A stretch of DNA of 64,000 bases from Lepidodermella squamata (GCA_047495785.1 JBLDXI010000046.1:1054001-1118000), one strand, 5' to 3'. Counted from the stretch's first letter, positions 45,082-53,915 are shown. A program made the numbers and translations. Notes: a model not told the origin generated them from the sequence alone.

Positions 45082-46915
45082 TCATATGATCTACGTCCGC
45101 GAATGTCAATAGCAGTTTATAAGACTATGTGGCTGTGCTTTGCCAATGCTGATAAATGCGGTGAAATTTAATATAGTCACAATTAACCCAATGTTAGTCG
45201 CAGGCGATTTGTATGCGACATCTCCGGAATTTTCAGAATATTAAATTTGTCACTTATTTCTCGAGGCTAGCTGTTATACACAAAATCAGCTGATAATTCA
45301 TACGATTCGGACAAATTTGAAAAATAAATTCGGTCGCAATTTTTAGCCGCAATCAAGGTTAGCCGCATGCGATTATACCGCCGCTGGCACTTTTTGTTTG
45401 ACGCCAGTGGGGTTTGAACCACCGACCACTCGCGCGAGAAAGCAGCGTTACACCAACTACGCCACAGAAATCACACAAATACCATACGGCCGGCTATTGC
45501 TCTATAAACCGTATAGCCTCGGCTCGCTCGACTATACAAAACAGCAGCCATATAGGATATCACTTATACAGCATCTCCGGAATTTTCAGAATATTAAATT
45601 TGTCACACAGTAGAGGGGCATTCAGTAGTTCAGTGGATAGCCGCCTGCTGTGCATTGAGCGTCAAGATCGAGTTCGGCACGAGTTCGGCCTCTGCCTGGG
45701 TCGACCGTGATTAAGCAATTCCGCTCTACTCCGACGGTAGCCGACCACTCCATCGTGTTACAAAAGCGAAAAGTGGTAGATTAAGAGTGTCAGCGAGACT
45801 GACCTGATCGTTACCTGGCTGTCTCAAAAAGACCCTGCAAGCGCCCCCTACGAGCGCTTATTCGGGGCCCATGGCCTTGGCGTTTCAAGCATATCAAGGA
45901 ATTTCCTAATTTTTAATTTTTCACTTATTTCTCGAGGTTACCCGTAACAAAATCAGCTGAAAATTCATATGATCCGGAAAAAGTTGAAAAATAAATTCGA
46001 TCACAATTTTTAGCCGCAATGAAGGTTGGTCGCATGCGATTTTCATTCGTGAAGACGGCTGATGATTCACTGGATTCGAAACTGTAAGCGTGAATGAGTT
46101 GGGCTGTTCGGTCGATATCTTGCTAAATACCCTGATCTGACAAAGATCTAATCTTCAAATTTACACTGATAATTCGAACGTTCAAACATTCAAGCTTTCA
46201 ACCGTTCAAACGTGTAAACATGCTGGTAAAAGGGTACATGCTGACACTTGTGAAGTTCGAACGTTTAAACGTTCGGACTTTCAAACGAAGGTTCAACAAT
46301 TTTCAGTGTCCAGCGTTGTGAGAGATTTGACAACCAAATTTTCCCAAGGTCTAGGAGTTTCAGCAGGGCCTACCGATTCATATGATCTATGTCTACGAAT
46401 GCGAATAGCAGCTTATAAGATGATGTAATGTCTGCTCTGTCAACGCCGACAAAATGCGATGAAAAGTCAATTCATTAGCCGCAGGCGATTTGTATGCGAC
46501 ATCTTCGGAATTTTCAGAATAATAAATTTGTAACTTATTTCTAAAGGTTAGCTGTTATACACAAAATCAGCTGATAATTCATACGATCCGGGCACATTTG
46601 GAAAATAAATTTGGTCACAATTTTTAGCCGCAATCTAGGTTAGCCGCAGGCGATTTTCATCCGTGAAGTCGGCTGATGATTCACTGAATTCGAAACTGTA
46701 AGCGTGAATGAGTTGGGCTATTCGGTCGATATCTTGCTAAATCTGACTCTGATCTGACAATTTACACTGATAATTCGAACGTTCAAACATTCAAGCTTTC
46801 AAACGTTTAAACGTTCAACCGCTCAACCGTTCAAACGTCTAAACATGCTTGTAAAAGGGTACATGCCAACGCCTGTGAAGTTCGAACGTTTAAACGTTCA
46901 GACTTTCAAACTTTA
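45082..46915. repeat. Long direct repeats at the left edge of the Polinton
   Basis: A unit starting TCATATGATCTA at 45082 recurs at 46378. Both contain GCAGGCGATTTGTATGCGAC, the TCCGGAATTTTCAG block, ACACAAAATCAGCTGATAAT, the AGCCGCAAT..AGGTTAGCCGCA block, a GATGATTCACTG block, and a terminal run of CGTTCAAA-like octamers (46170-46290 and 46765-46910). The first unit is interrupted by about 550 bp holding tRNA-like sequences (45373-45930). A partial third copy is at 45556-45607. These may be duplicated Polinton terminal repeats. Confidence 0.6.
45401..45471 (-). other. tRNA-like SINE head
   Basis: Read on the minus strand it has an A box TGGCGTAGTTGGT and a B box GGTTCAAACCC at tRNA-like spacing, with an imperfect T arm. 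It does not fold into a clean tRNA, so I read it as a tRNA-derived SINE head or tRNA pseudogene. A second tRNA-like region on the plus strand (about 45620-45680, TAGTTCAGTGGATAG then GAGTTCGGCAC) follows. Confidence 0.4.
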
Positions 46916-46940
46916 AAAATTTTCTGTATATAAGGTAAGT

Positions 46941-47237
46941 ATGTTGAGAACGAAACAAATAAGCACAGAAACTAAGGCCAAAATTATTGAAGAATATTTT
47001 AAAGGCAAAACCCCTGTATTACAAATTGCGGCCAAATTCAATGTGAGCAAAGGGATGATATATTATAATTTACAGAAATGGCTAGGCTCGAATCAAGAAT
47101 TTAGAGAAAACTCCGGCTATAAGCGTCAGCATGGAGGCAATATTAAGGTGAATTTACTACCCCCGGAAGAGAATAATCAGTATCCAGTAAAAATTATGTC
47201 AATGAATGAAGTTCAGGCGAGAAGAAAGCGAAAATAA
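46941..47237 (+). CDS. Helix-turn-helix DNA-binding protein (Polinton accessory)
   Basis: 98 aa. The N-terminal half (about 5-55) is a transposase-type helix-turn-helix: ETKAKIIEEYFKGK, then VLQIAAKFNVSKGMIYYNLQKW. The C-terminal tail is basic (RRKRK). It is likely a DNA-binding regulator or a domesticated transposase HTH. It sits first in the left, plus-strand cluster, 19-25 bp after a TTTTCTGTATATAAGG promoter-like string. Its last 60 bp are included in the downstream 366-bp duplication. Confidence 0.6.
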   Translation: MLRTKQISTETKAKIIEEYFKGKTPVLQIAAKFNVSKGMIYYNLQKWLGSNQEFRENSGYKRQHGGNIKVNLLPPEENNQYPVKIMSMNEVQARRKRK

Positions 47238-47903
47238 ATTTCTCGACAACTTATATAGACATGCCAGATACATTCGTAGCGCTGACAGAAGTGATTGAAA
47301 TGATGGAAGATTATGAAAGCATCCTAGAGCGGTTTAAACAAGAAATTAAGGATATTTCCGTAGGATACAGAACGTTAAGTAAACAGTACAGGGAACTCGA
47401 AAAGATGAAAAAAGGATCGGAGAAAGAAATTGAGCGAAAATTGTTAGACATGGAAAAAGAGAAGATTTAGTTCGAGTCTCTTTATAGCAGCCTCTTAACT
47501 GCTAATCAGCAACAAGAAAAACAGGCTGAACTTAGAAAATAATCAATATCCACTAAAAATTATGCTGATGAATGAAGTTCAGGTGAGAAGAAAGCGAAAA
47601 TAAATTTCTCGACTACTAATATAGACATGCCAGGTACATTCATAGCGCTGACAGAAGTGGATCAAATGTTGGATGATAACGAAAGCATCCAAGAGCAGTT
47701 AAAACAAGAAATTAAGGATATTTCCATAGGATTCAAAGCGTTAAGTAAACAGTACAGGGAACTCGAAAAGATCAAAAAAGGATCGGCGAAAGATATTGAG
47801 CGAAAATTGTTAGACATGGAAAAAGAGAAGATTAAGTTTGAGTCTCTTTATAACAGCTTCTTAACTGCTAAGCAGCAACAAGAAAAACAGGCTGAAATTA
47901 GAA
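47172..47903. repeat. 366-bp tandem duplication within the Polinton
   Basis: Sequence 47172-47537 recurs at 47538-47903 with scattered differences. The unit covers the 3' end of the HTH gene and most of the coiled-coil ORF, including its upstream signal. Confidence 0.75.
47261..47470 (+). pseudogene. Coiled-coil accessory ORF, copy 1, truncated by stop
   Basis: 69 codons, parallel to the next ORF but ending at a TAG (47468-47470) where copy 2 has a Lys codon. Downstream homologous sequence continues to about 47535. The upstream strings (ATTTCTCGAC then TATAGACATG) are the same in both copies. A shortened coiled-coil product is still possible. Confidence 0.6.
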
Positions 47904-47992
47904 AAGTAAGTCAGAAAGAGAGGAAAGAGAAAGCAAAGCTCGAAATCAAAGAATTTCTCACTGAAATGAAAAATCTCAGGGAGAGTATATAG
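47627..47992 (+). CDS. Coiled-coil accessory protein, copy 2
   Basis: 121 aa, almost entirely helical and charged (SKQYRELEKIKKGSAKDIER and similar heptads). It is probably a structural or regulatory coiled-coil protein; no family recognised. It carries upstream the same TTTCTCGAC/TATAGACATG string as copy 1. It is the intact member of a tandem pair. Confidence 0.6.
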   Translation: MPGTFIALTEVDQMLDDNESIQEQLKQEIKDISIGFKALSKQYRELEKIKKGSAKDIERKLLDMEKEKIKFESLYNSFLTAKQQQEKQAEIRKVSQKERKEKAKLEIKEFLTEMKNLRESI

Positions 47993-48004
47993 TAAAAAAT
48001 AAAA

Positions 48005-48316
48005 ATGCACGATTCCTGTAGTTACATGGAAGAGATGTTAAGACATACTAAGGAAATTGTTAAAGCTGCCCACATCAACAATTTGGAAATGAAAAAGATA
48101 GTTATGTATACATGTGTAATCTTTTTGGTGATTATTAGTGGCTACGTTGGACTGAAATTACGTAAGGAGTATTCAGCTAAGAAGCCTACAATAATTAGGG
48201 TGAATAAGGTGGCAGACTCTCAGAATTCGATAAAGGCGACGAGTCCAAAGACAAATTTCGGCTATCCTGTTCGGCCGTATGAATATTCAAATGAATTATC
48301 GACTTTTTACATTTAA
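48005..48316 (+). CDS. Small single-pass membrane protein (Polinton accessory)
   Basis: 103 aa with one hydrophobic segment (about residues 32-50, IVMYTCVIFLVIISGYVGL), a short helical N-terminus and a basic C-terminal tail. It starts 12 bp after the coiled-coil gene. Its last 21 bp overlap the convergent minus-strand gene, so this is where the two transcription units meet. Function unknown. Confidence 0.55.
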   Translation: MHDSCSYMEEMLRHTKEIVKAAHINNLEMKKIVMYTCVIFLVIISGYVGLKLRKEYSAKKPTIIRVNKVADSQNSIKATSPKTNFGYPVRPYEYSNELSTFYI

Positions 48317-48904
48317 TTGCAATTCTTGGATCTTTTTTATGAACTCCTTTTTTATTTCTTCATCGCTAACAACAGATTTGCTGTCTAAATCTTTTTTAAT
48401 CGGGGACTTCATCTCTAAGTATTTTTCATATTCTTTAGTTATGATTTTATACTCACTATCACTAATGAAATTGTCATTCAGTGCTTTTGATATCAGATCA
48501 TTTATCGAATTCAGCTTGCTTATAGCTAGCATGCATAACCTCTCCTGCTTTTCAGCCTTTTTCATGAGCTGCTTAGCACCAATACCAAACCCAATACTAA
48601 CAAGTCCAGATCCGATAGAAATAGCTTCTAAAACAATAACTATAGGAGTGCTTATTATAGTTGTTAGCAGCCCTATTCCTCCTACGCCAAGTCCAATTGA
48701 CATCGATGACAGGCCGATATTAACACCATTAAGTACATTAGCTGATCTCTTATACTTATCGTAGCATTTAAGGCGAAAATCAATCTCGTTTTTCATTACG
48801 TCTTTAAGTTTTTTAATTTCACTAATCCTAAATTCCTGAGTACTGTTTGTTTCTAAACGCGTTTCTAATTTAGGGGCTGTCGGATAAATATTATGCTCGG
48901 TCAT
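48296..48904 (-). CDS. Two-helix glycine-rich membrane protein (conserved Polinton type)
   Basis: 202 aa. A soluble helical N-terminus is followed by a glycine/isoleucine-rich hydrophobic hairpin (about 60-108, GLGVGGIGLLTTII and SIGSGLVSIGFGIGAK) and a helical C-terminal half. Comparable proteins with a glycine-rich hairpin are common in Polintons, but their role is not settled; membrane penetration or virion membrane association is a guess. A CTAGAAA block (48917-48923) plus TATATAAATG lies directly upstream of the start. It is the last gene of the minus-strand cluster. Confidence 0.6.
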   Translation of the reverse strand: MTEHNIYPTAPKLETRLETNSTQEFRISEIKKLKDVMKNEIDFRLKCYDKYKRSANVLNGVNIGLSSMSIGLGVGGIGLLTTIISTPIVIVLEAISIGSGLVSIGFGIGAKQLMKKAEKQERLCMLAISKLNSINDLISKALNDNFISDSEYKIITKEYEKYLEMKSPIKKDLDSKSVVSDEEIKKEFIKKIQELQLNVKSR

Positions 48905-49635
48905 TTATATAATAAACTAGAAATTCTTAGATAAAATTTACAAGATATTTTAGACTTGGTTGTCAATAAAACCTGAAATTTGTCACCCATATCAAAGTTT
49001 TCAATCATTTCCAAGTGTTCTAAGCGTGTTTCTCCGAGCTGATTATATGTCGAGTATTTGTTCCCCAAAACTTGTTGCTCATTCTTCACTAGGCTGATTG
49101 CGATTGAGTTGCTTTCTCCATTTACGGCTATCCACAGCTGTATGCGGGCAAAAAGGGGTTCCTTAATTGCCACTGAACCAGGTAAAATCGCATCTCCTTC
49201 ATCGTCTTGCTCAGAAAAAGCATCACTGCTATCAATTGATATATGAGTAGAATGTAAAGTACTAAATACTAGGAATTTTTCATTCTCAATGCTATTATGC
49301 CCGGACATAAAAAGGGAAATATTGTCTGGATTTGAACCAGATATTTTCGCCATATCCTGTTCAACTTTGGCTTTGAACGTATTGAAAGTCGAAAGATGCG
49401 ATGTTATTTTTTCGTCACAGCCCTTTATAAATTTATCACGTTCTGTCACGAAAGCTTTCAGATTAACTGCATCGCTATTATGCACAGGGTCGCCAACATT
49501 CTCTATTCTTTTGTTATTCATATTTACATTTCCGTCAAATGGCACTGATCCATCACTTCGAATATATTTATCGTTTCCTTTATTTTTGCTATGTTCATTC
49601 CATTCTTTAGGGATGAAAATTACGGAGCTTTTCAT
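48901..49635 (-). CDS. Fibre-like protein (candidate receptor-binding spike)
   Basis: 244 aa. Residues about 27-63 carry a motif typical of phage tail fibres and adenovirus-like spikes: DGSVPFDGNVNMNNKRIENV followed by a DPV..SDAVNLKAFV segment. A short helical, coiled-coil-like stretch follows (about 65-95). The C-terminal half (about 110-244) is beta-rich and could be a trimeric head. I infer a trimeric fibre on the capsid vertex that meets the host cell. The CTAGATT block lies at 49649-49655, just before the start. It overlaps the next gene by 4 bp. No family confirmed. Confidence 0.55.
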   Translation of the reverse strand: MKSSVIFIPKEWNEHSKNKGNDKYIRSDGSVPFDGNVNMNNKRIENVGDPVHNSDAVNLKAFVTERDKFIKGCDEKITSHLSTFNTFKAKVEQDMAKISGSNPDNISLFMSGHNSIENEKFLVFSTLHSTHISIDSSDAFSEQDDEGDAILPGSVAIKEPLFARIQLWIAVNGESNSIAISLVKNEQQVLGNKYSTYNQLGETRLEHLEMIENFDMGDKFQVLLTTKSKISCKFYLRISSLLYK

Positions 49636-50132
49636 TCTTGGTTAAATACTAGATTTAATTTATCGTCCCATTTTTTCAAAAGTTTTTCATTTTTTATAAT
49701 CTTGATTCTTCGGGCTATATGTACAAAGCCTAATTTTCTACACATATATTGTAACACAAACAGTACATGTATCATATTTTTCTTTGGAAATTTCTTGAAA
49801 TATAGTCTATCTAATTCTTTGTATAAATTCATGATTTTGTCTTGCTCATGGCCATTAATGTGCAAGTCGTGCTTTCTGATAACAGACATGATATGCCACG
49901 CCCTTTTGTAAGGCGGCGAAAACCTGTTGCTACCTTCAGGATTACAATAAGGATAGCATCGGCCGCAAGACGTACAAATATTGAAATTTTCATGATAATC
50001 GGGAAATAGATCAATGTTGCAAACTTCGCAAGTCATATATTTTTGTGCAAGGTTTTCATATGACCCACTTCTATCGATTTTGTAATGCAAATCGAAAAGC
50101 TCTTCATCAGTCATTTTTCTTTCCATTAGCAA
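49632..50132 (-). CDS. Zinc-ribbon protein resembling VLTF3-type late transcription factor
   Basis: 166 aa. A zinc ribbon occupies about residues 33-66 (CEVC, 16 residues, CTSCGRC, CNP). A helical domain with the YKRAWHIMSVI and FVLQYMCRKLGF blocks follows. The arrangement (CxxC..CxxC ribbon, then Y-K-R..H helix, then a late helical segment) resembles the poxvirus A2L/VLTF3 family found in large DNA viruses and some relatives. If right, it would activate the structural genes and could read the CTAGA/TATA block. The similarity is my pattern reading and is uncertain. Confidence 0.5.
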   Translation of the reverse strand: MLMERKMTDEELFDLHYKIDRSGSYENLAQKYMTCEVCNIDLFPDYHENFNICTSCGRCYPYCNPEGSNRFSPPYKRAWHIMSVIRKHDLHINGHEQDKIMNLYKELDRLYFKKFPKKNMIHVLFVLQYMCRKLGFVHIARRIKIIKNEKLLKKWDDKLNLVFNQE

Positions 50133-50270
50133 CTTACCTAATAACAGTAATAAAGCTTCAAGTAATAAACTTACACTTTGTAGACTTGCATAAAATACAA
50201 ATACAAAATTTGCTCATTGGCATTCCCAGTTACGATTTTACATTTCATACAAAACATTCCTATATTCTAA

Positions 50271-50726
50271 CTAGAAGTTATCATTAAACCATCCCATCAA
50301 TTTCAAGTCGTTCGAGAGATTGTTATTGTTTTCAAAATCCAACAGTATCTCAAGTTTATCTCGGCCTCTGTACAATTCACACAAAAAATAGATGCAGTAA
50401 AAACCGCAGGCCAGCGATTTCATATTTTGAATCTCATGGGTGCTGTAATATATATCCCTCGCAGCTTTTCTAAGTATTATTTCATTTGGACATATAAATC
50501 CAAAGCTATCGAAATAAACTATATTGCCATCAGTCACTTGCATACATACCCAGTGCGTTCCAGATTGATTATCTAAATTTATGACATAATAACCATTTTT
50601 CAAAACTGCTGGTAAGCCATCTCGTGGAAAGCATCCGCTGTATTCTCTCCCCAATTTCATAGATAAAATATTATCAATTTGCCTATTTGAAAGAGGGAAG
50701 AATTTTTTCAGTTTTTTGACTCCCAT
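50271..50726 (-). CDS. Adenain-type cysteine protease (virion maturation)
   Basis: 151 aa, compact like other Polinton proteases. The catalytic series is visible: H58 (GTHWVCMQ), D73 (YFDSFGF), Q100 (EIQN) and C107 (ACGFYCIYFL), in the order of the adenovirus/Ulp1 clan CE. By family knowledge it processes capsid and membrane-lytic precursors at glycine-rich sites. Its start overlaps the end of the upstream gene by 19 bp, and it has no CTAGA block, so it is probably co-transcribed. Confidence 0.85.
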   Translation of the reverse strand: MGVKKLKKFFPLSNRQIDNILSMKLGREYSGCFPRDGLPAVLKNGYYVINLDNQSGTHWVCMQVTDGNIVYFDSFGFICPNEIILRKAARDIYYSTHEIQNMKSLACGFYCIYFLCELYRGRDKLEILLDFENNNNLSNDLKLMGWFNDNF

Positions 50727-51325
50727 GGTAAATATATTCCATTTCCTTTCTGGAATAATGTGGGTAAAAACGTACCTAATAAACTAGCAATCAGAGGTAA
50801 AACAAATGCACCGCCACTCTGTTCAATTTCTTTCTCAGATGCTGATTTAGATCCGCCCGGTAGTATATTTTTATTTTCTAAAACATCAATGTATTTGATA
50901 ATCTCAACCAAATCCCTTTTAGGAATATTGAGATTCACATTTTCAGTGACGCCATCCCCTACAAGTTTATTGCCTATTGCATTAGCAGCTGAATTAACTA
51001 AACCAGATACTGCAGATATGGCCAATGGGGCAGCAATTGATCCAACTTTCGCTAATATCGGCAGTAAAGGAATCATTCCGCCTGTTTGGTTCTTTTTTAA
51101 CTGTGAAAGGCTAAATTGTATTTCCACCCCCGTGTTCATAGTTCTATGTTTTTCTATTTTATTGATTTGGGATTTCGTAAGGAACACTTTTCTCAAGTTA
51201 GTTTTTGAATGAATATCTTTCTTACTTATTAGCAATGTTATGCATTTCCTATTATTTATCCCTGATTGCAATTTTTGAATTTGCCCATCAGACAGGGGAA
51301 TTTCATATTCAAAATATTTACTCAT
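50708..51325 (-). CDS. Membrane-active core protein (pVI/pX-like), protease substrate
   Basis: 205 aa. Two hydrophobic amphipathic segments follow Gly-Gly sites: QTGG then MIPLLPILAKVGSIAAPLAI (about residues 80-108), and QSGG then AFVLPLIASLLGTFLPTL (about 170-192). Gly-Gly sites followed by a lytic-looking helix are what adenain-type proteases cleave in adenovirus pVI/pX. I infer a capsid-internal, membrane-disrupting precursor matured by the adjacent protease. The CTAGATT block lies at 51338-51344 with AATAAAATG at the start. Assigned by pattern only. Confidence 0.6.
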   Translation of the reverse strand: MSKYFEYEIPLSDGQIQKLQSGINNRKCITLLISKKDIHSKTNLRKVFLTKSQINKIEKHRTMNTGVEIQFSLSQLKKNQTGGMIPLLPILAKVGSIAAPLAISAVSGLVNSAANAIGNKLVGDGVTENVNLNIPKRDLVEIIKYIDVLENKNILPGGSKSASEKEIEQSGGAFVLPLIASLLGTFLPTLFQKGNGIYLPWESKN

Positions 51326-51350
51326 TTTATTGAAAGACTAGATTTTCTTT

Positions 51351-52730
51351 TCATAGACTTTGCAGAGAAATATCCAAAGTTCCATGCCTATAGTTAAATG
51401 CAATCTCTTTTTCACGTTCTATAAAACTATAAATTACTAAGGGCTTATTAACTGCACCAACGGTAGCTTTGAAAACTATTGAACAGGTATTATCAGCACG
51501 TGAATTATATATTGAACTTGCATCGATATCATTTAGATTGAAACATAAGATTCTATACAAATTGCAGAAATCAAGATATGAAATTTGTGATCCTATATTT
51601 AAACTTTCTCTATCACCAGATTGTGACATATTCTGCTTTATATATTGATATAGTTTATGAGCTTTCAATGAATTAAAACTAACATTTGACTCATTAAAAG
51701 CTTCCTTGTTATTAATCAACAAAGAATATGAAGTAATGTTCCATAGGTTGTATGTCTGGTTTAATTTTTTAGGTATTTCAGTATCAGTATAATCAGGAAT
51801 TAATACTAAATAAATGTAATTTGGTTTCTTAATTTCTGTTGACACTGTCCATTGAATATTCTGAATATTATTTGCAAATTGCTGTGATTGGAATGGTTCG
51901 ATCGACATCCATTTGTGAACTTTTGAAAATCCTGAATTGAATTTTTCTAAAACTTCCAATTTATTTTTATTCATGAGCGTAACTTCTGGAATCATCAGAT
52001 TTGCTTTAGATATTTTATATGTCATGCCAGCAGTTTCACCCGTGGCTGCATCTGCAATGACATATATTAGGCTTTTACTATAATTTGGGGTTAATATAAT
52101 TCTGAATCTTGATTTGGTGAAAATGCCATTGAATGAATTGAAAAATGGTAAATCTTTCAAGAACAGAGTACATATCATTTGGTTACTTTTTACAAATGAA
52201 TTCCTTACAATAAGTCCATGATTAGCAGTAGCTTTGGATCCGTCAAATGAATCAGCTGTTACTTCTTCGCTAAGTGTTCTTGTTGCTCTTAGCAATGGAC
52301 AATCCCTAGAGAATAGAGATTCTTCCCCATATGTCTCAGCATATTCTTTACTCCATTTTAACAAAAAGTTGATATTTGCCCAATGTTCGGTGAATCTCAA
52401 TTCTTCAATTTTATGATCGCTGTCTGATATCTGAATTTCAACAGATTCAAATAAACTTAGCACATGATTACGAATAGCATATTTATCAGTAGCAACAAAA
52501 TCCTTAGCATTATTTCTGACAAAGTGAAGCTGAAATTCAATGTACCCTTCTCGAACTAATAGGAAATTGTCTTTCAAGTTTATTGTTGAAAAAATTAATT
52601 TGTTTGGTTGGCTCTGATTATCCTGAATGAAATTCTGCGCTGGTGTTTCAGTCCATACCTTCTTCTCAAATAATCTGTCATCAATTTCGGTGGTTTCAAA
52701 CAGATTGTTAATGATTTCTTGCTGTAACAT
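51351..52730 (-). CDS. Major capsid protein (double jelly-roll type)
   Basis: 459 aa, beta-rich throughout. Position between the penton-type and protease genes and size support the Polinton hexon homologue. Typical features are the N-terminal helix, the strand-rich first barrel (about 40-230) and a second barrel (about 240-450) with a PNYIYLVLIPDYTDTE strand where hexon-like proteins place a conserved strand. It forms capsid trimers. Its promoter block CTAGATT (52744-52750) coincides with the stop codon of the upstream gene. I did not align it, so the assignment rests on context and general pattern. Confidence 0.75.
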   Translation of the reverse strand: MLQQEIINNLFETTEIDDRLFEKKVWTETPAQNFIQDNQSQPNKLIFSTINLKDNFLLVREGYIEFQLHFVRNNAKDFVATDKYAIRNHVLSLFESVEIQISDSDHKIEELRFTEHWANINFLLKWSKEYAETYGEESLFSRDCPLLRATRTLSEEVTADSFDGSKATANHGLIVRNSFVKSNQMICTLFLKDLPFFNSFNGIFTKSRFRIILTPNYSKSLIYVIADAATGETAGMTYKISKANLMIPEVTLMNKNKLEVLEKFNSGFSKVHKWMSIEPFQSQQFANNIQNIQWTVSTEIKKPNYIYLVLIPDYTDTEIPKKLNQTYNLWNITSYSLLINNKEAFNESNVSFNSLKAHKLYQYIKQNMSQSGDRESLNIGSQISYLDFCNLYRILCFNLNDIDASSIYNSRADNTCSIVFKATVGAVNKPLVIYSFIEREKEIAFNYRHGTLDISLQSL

Positions 52731-52743
52731 TTTATCAATATAA

Positions 52744-53055
52744 CTAGATTTTTTTGAACCCTTTCCCGGTTATTCTATCTGAATTAAAGCTTGCTATTTC
52801 ATCCTTTATTCTATTCTCCAACTCTTCAATAGCTTTTATATTCTGTTGGGGATCAGGTATTACTTGCTCAGTTATTTTTGCTGCTACGTAATTTCCTAAC
52901 TTATCACCGACTACTTCACTACCAGATTTTAGAGCTGATTTTAGCAATGACTCTGCAGGATCTCTACCCATGCTAATCAATTTTCCTAATAATTGCTTAC
53001 TAACTTCCACGAATCCTCTACCCCGAATATAAATTTTTTTAGAGTTCTGTTTCAT
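52744..53055 (-). CDS. Small basic Polinton protein, 103 aa
   Basis: Starts MKQNSKKIYIRGRGF, is basic and helical, and lies between the major and minor capsid genes. It may be a minor capsid-associated or DNA-condensing protein; this is inferred only from place and charge. CTAGAAA and TATAATAAAATG lie directly upstream (53068 to 53053). Confidence 0.5.
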   Translation of the reverse strand: MKQNSKKIYIRGRGFVEVSKQLLGKLISMGRDPAESLLKSALKSGSEVVGDKLGNYVAAKITEQVIPDPQQNIKAIEELENRIKDEIASFNSDRITGKGFKKI

Positions 53056-53096
53056 TTTATTATAAAACTAGAAATCTATCGTCTTTATCATCCGAT

Positions 53097-53162
53097 TCGA
53101 GCTTGTAGGCGCGAATTTTCATGATTCATCGTAATCGAGCTTGTAGGCGCGAATTTTCATGA
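53097..53162. repeat. Two identical 28-bp intergenic repeats
   Basis: TCGAGCTTGTAGGCGCGAATTTTCATGA occurs as two exact copies, at 53097-53124 and 53135-53162 (core GCTTGTAGGCGCGAATTTTC). A diverged inverted copy (21 of 28 positions) lies at about 62042-62069 just after the polymerase gene. Confidence 0.75.
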
Positions 53163-53163
53163 G

Positions 53164-53904
53164 TTATATAATATCTAATCCAATGCCCCATTTGTTTTCA
53201 ACAAAGTGAATAGGCAATCCGTCTTGATTAGTCAGCCAGATTTTAATATTTTGCGTATTTGCGTTATTACAATCTAAATACCGTTTTTCATTCGGTGTTA
53301 TATTTACATGCTCGCCGAATCTCCTATTCATGGGACATGTAAAAATCACTGTGTTATATTCAGGAATTATAGAATTATCAACAACATTGCAATGAACAAA
53401 TAAAGTATCAAACCCCATTGTGATGTCAGGTATTTTCTGAGAATTGAAATCACTGTCATAATTTCCAATTTCGATACCTAAAAATTTTGAAATCCCGTCA
53501 GATTCTATTAAAAGGCTAAATTTCTCTGATATCCTAATGCTGAGACAAGAAAATACACTATTTACCACGAGATTTATTGGATAAATTTCAACCCCTGATT
53601 CCTTATCCAGGGAATAGTGATTATTATTTTTCATGGAGAAGTGTAAATAATTATCATAATCTTTGTAAGTATAGGTCCCATCAGGAAATGTAACCTCAAA
53701 TGTTTCACCTTCTGTTATGTATTTTAATTTGTTGTTATTATATTTCCCAGAAACATTATGAAATGTGTCATAAAAATGAATATAGGAAACAGCTATTTTC
53801 CGTCCTGAAAAGTTGATCTTTTGATTAAGATAGCGATCTATAGTATTATTTAGTGTTGACTTGTTATTCTGATTATTTTCTAATGGCAGAAATATCATAC
53901 TCAT
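53164..53904 (-). CDS. Minor capsid / penton-base homologue (single jelly-roll)
   Basis: 246 aa, strand-rich. Blocks such as ITMGFDTLFVHCNVVDNS, FTCPMNRRFGEHVNI and the C-terminal IKIWLTNQDGLPIHF are of the kind conserved in Polinton minor capsid proteins, ending in the typical terminal strand. By family knowledge it forms the pentameric vertices. It is preceded by TATCTAACTTAATAATAAATG, where the stop codon of the upstream gene again falls in the promoter-like block. Confidence 0.75.
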   Translation of the reverse strand: MSMIFLPLENNQNNKSTLNNTIDRYLNQKINFSGRKIAVSYIHFYDTFHNVSGKYNNNKLKYITEGETFEVTFPDGTYTYKDYDNYLHFSMKNNNHYSLDKESGVEIYPINLVVNSVFSCLSIRISEKFSLLIESDGISKFLGIEIGNYDSDFNSQKIPDITMGFDTLFVHCNVVDNSIIPEYNTVIFTCPMNRRFGEHVNITPNEKRYLDCNNANTQNIKIWLTNQDGLPIHFVENKWGIGLDII

Positions 53905-53915
53905 TTATTATTAAG

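Noticed and set aside
45401-45471. Functional tRNA gene on the minus strand
   Set aside because: A and B boxes are present but the acceptor stem does not pair and the T loop is one base too long, so I list it as a tRNA-like SINE head.
46170-46910. Possible CRISPR-like array of CGTTCAAA octamers
   Set aside because: Units are short, irregular and have no unique spacers; the setting is a eukaryotic chromosome and a mobile-element edge.
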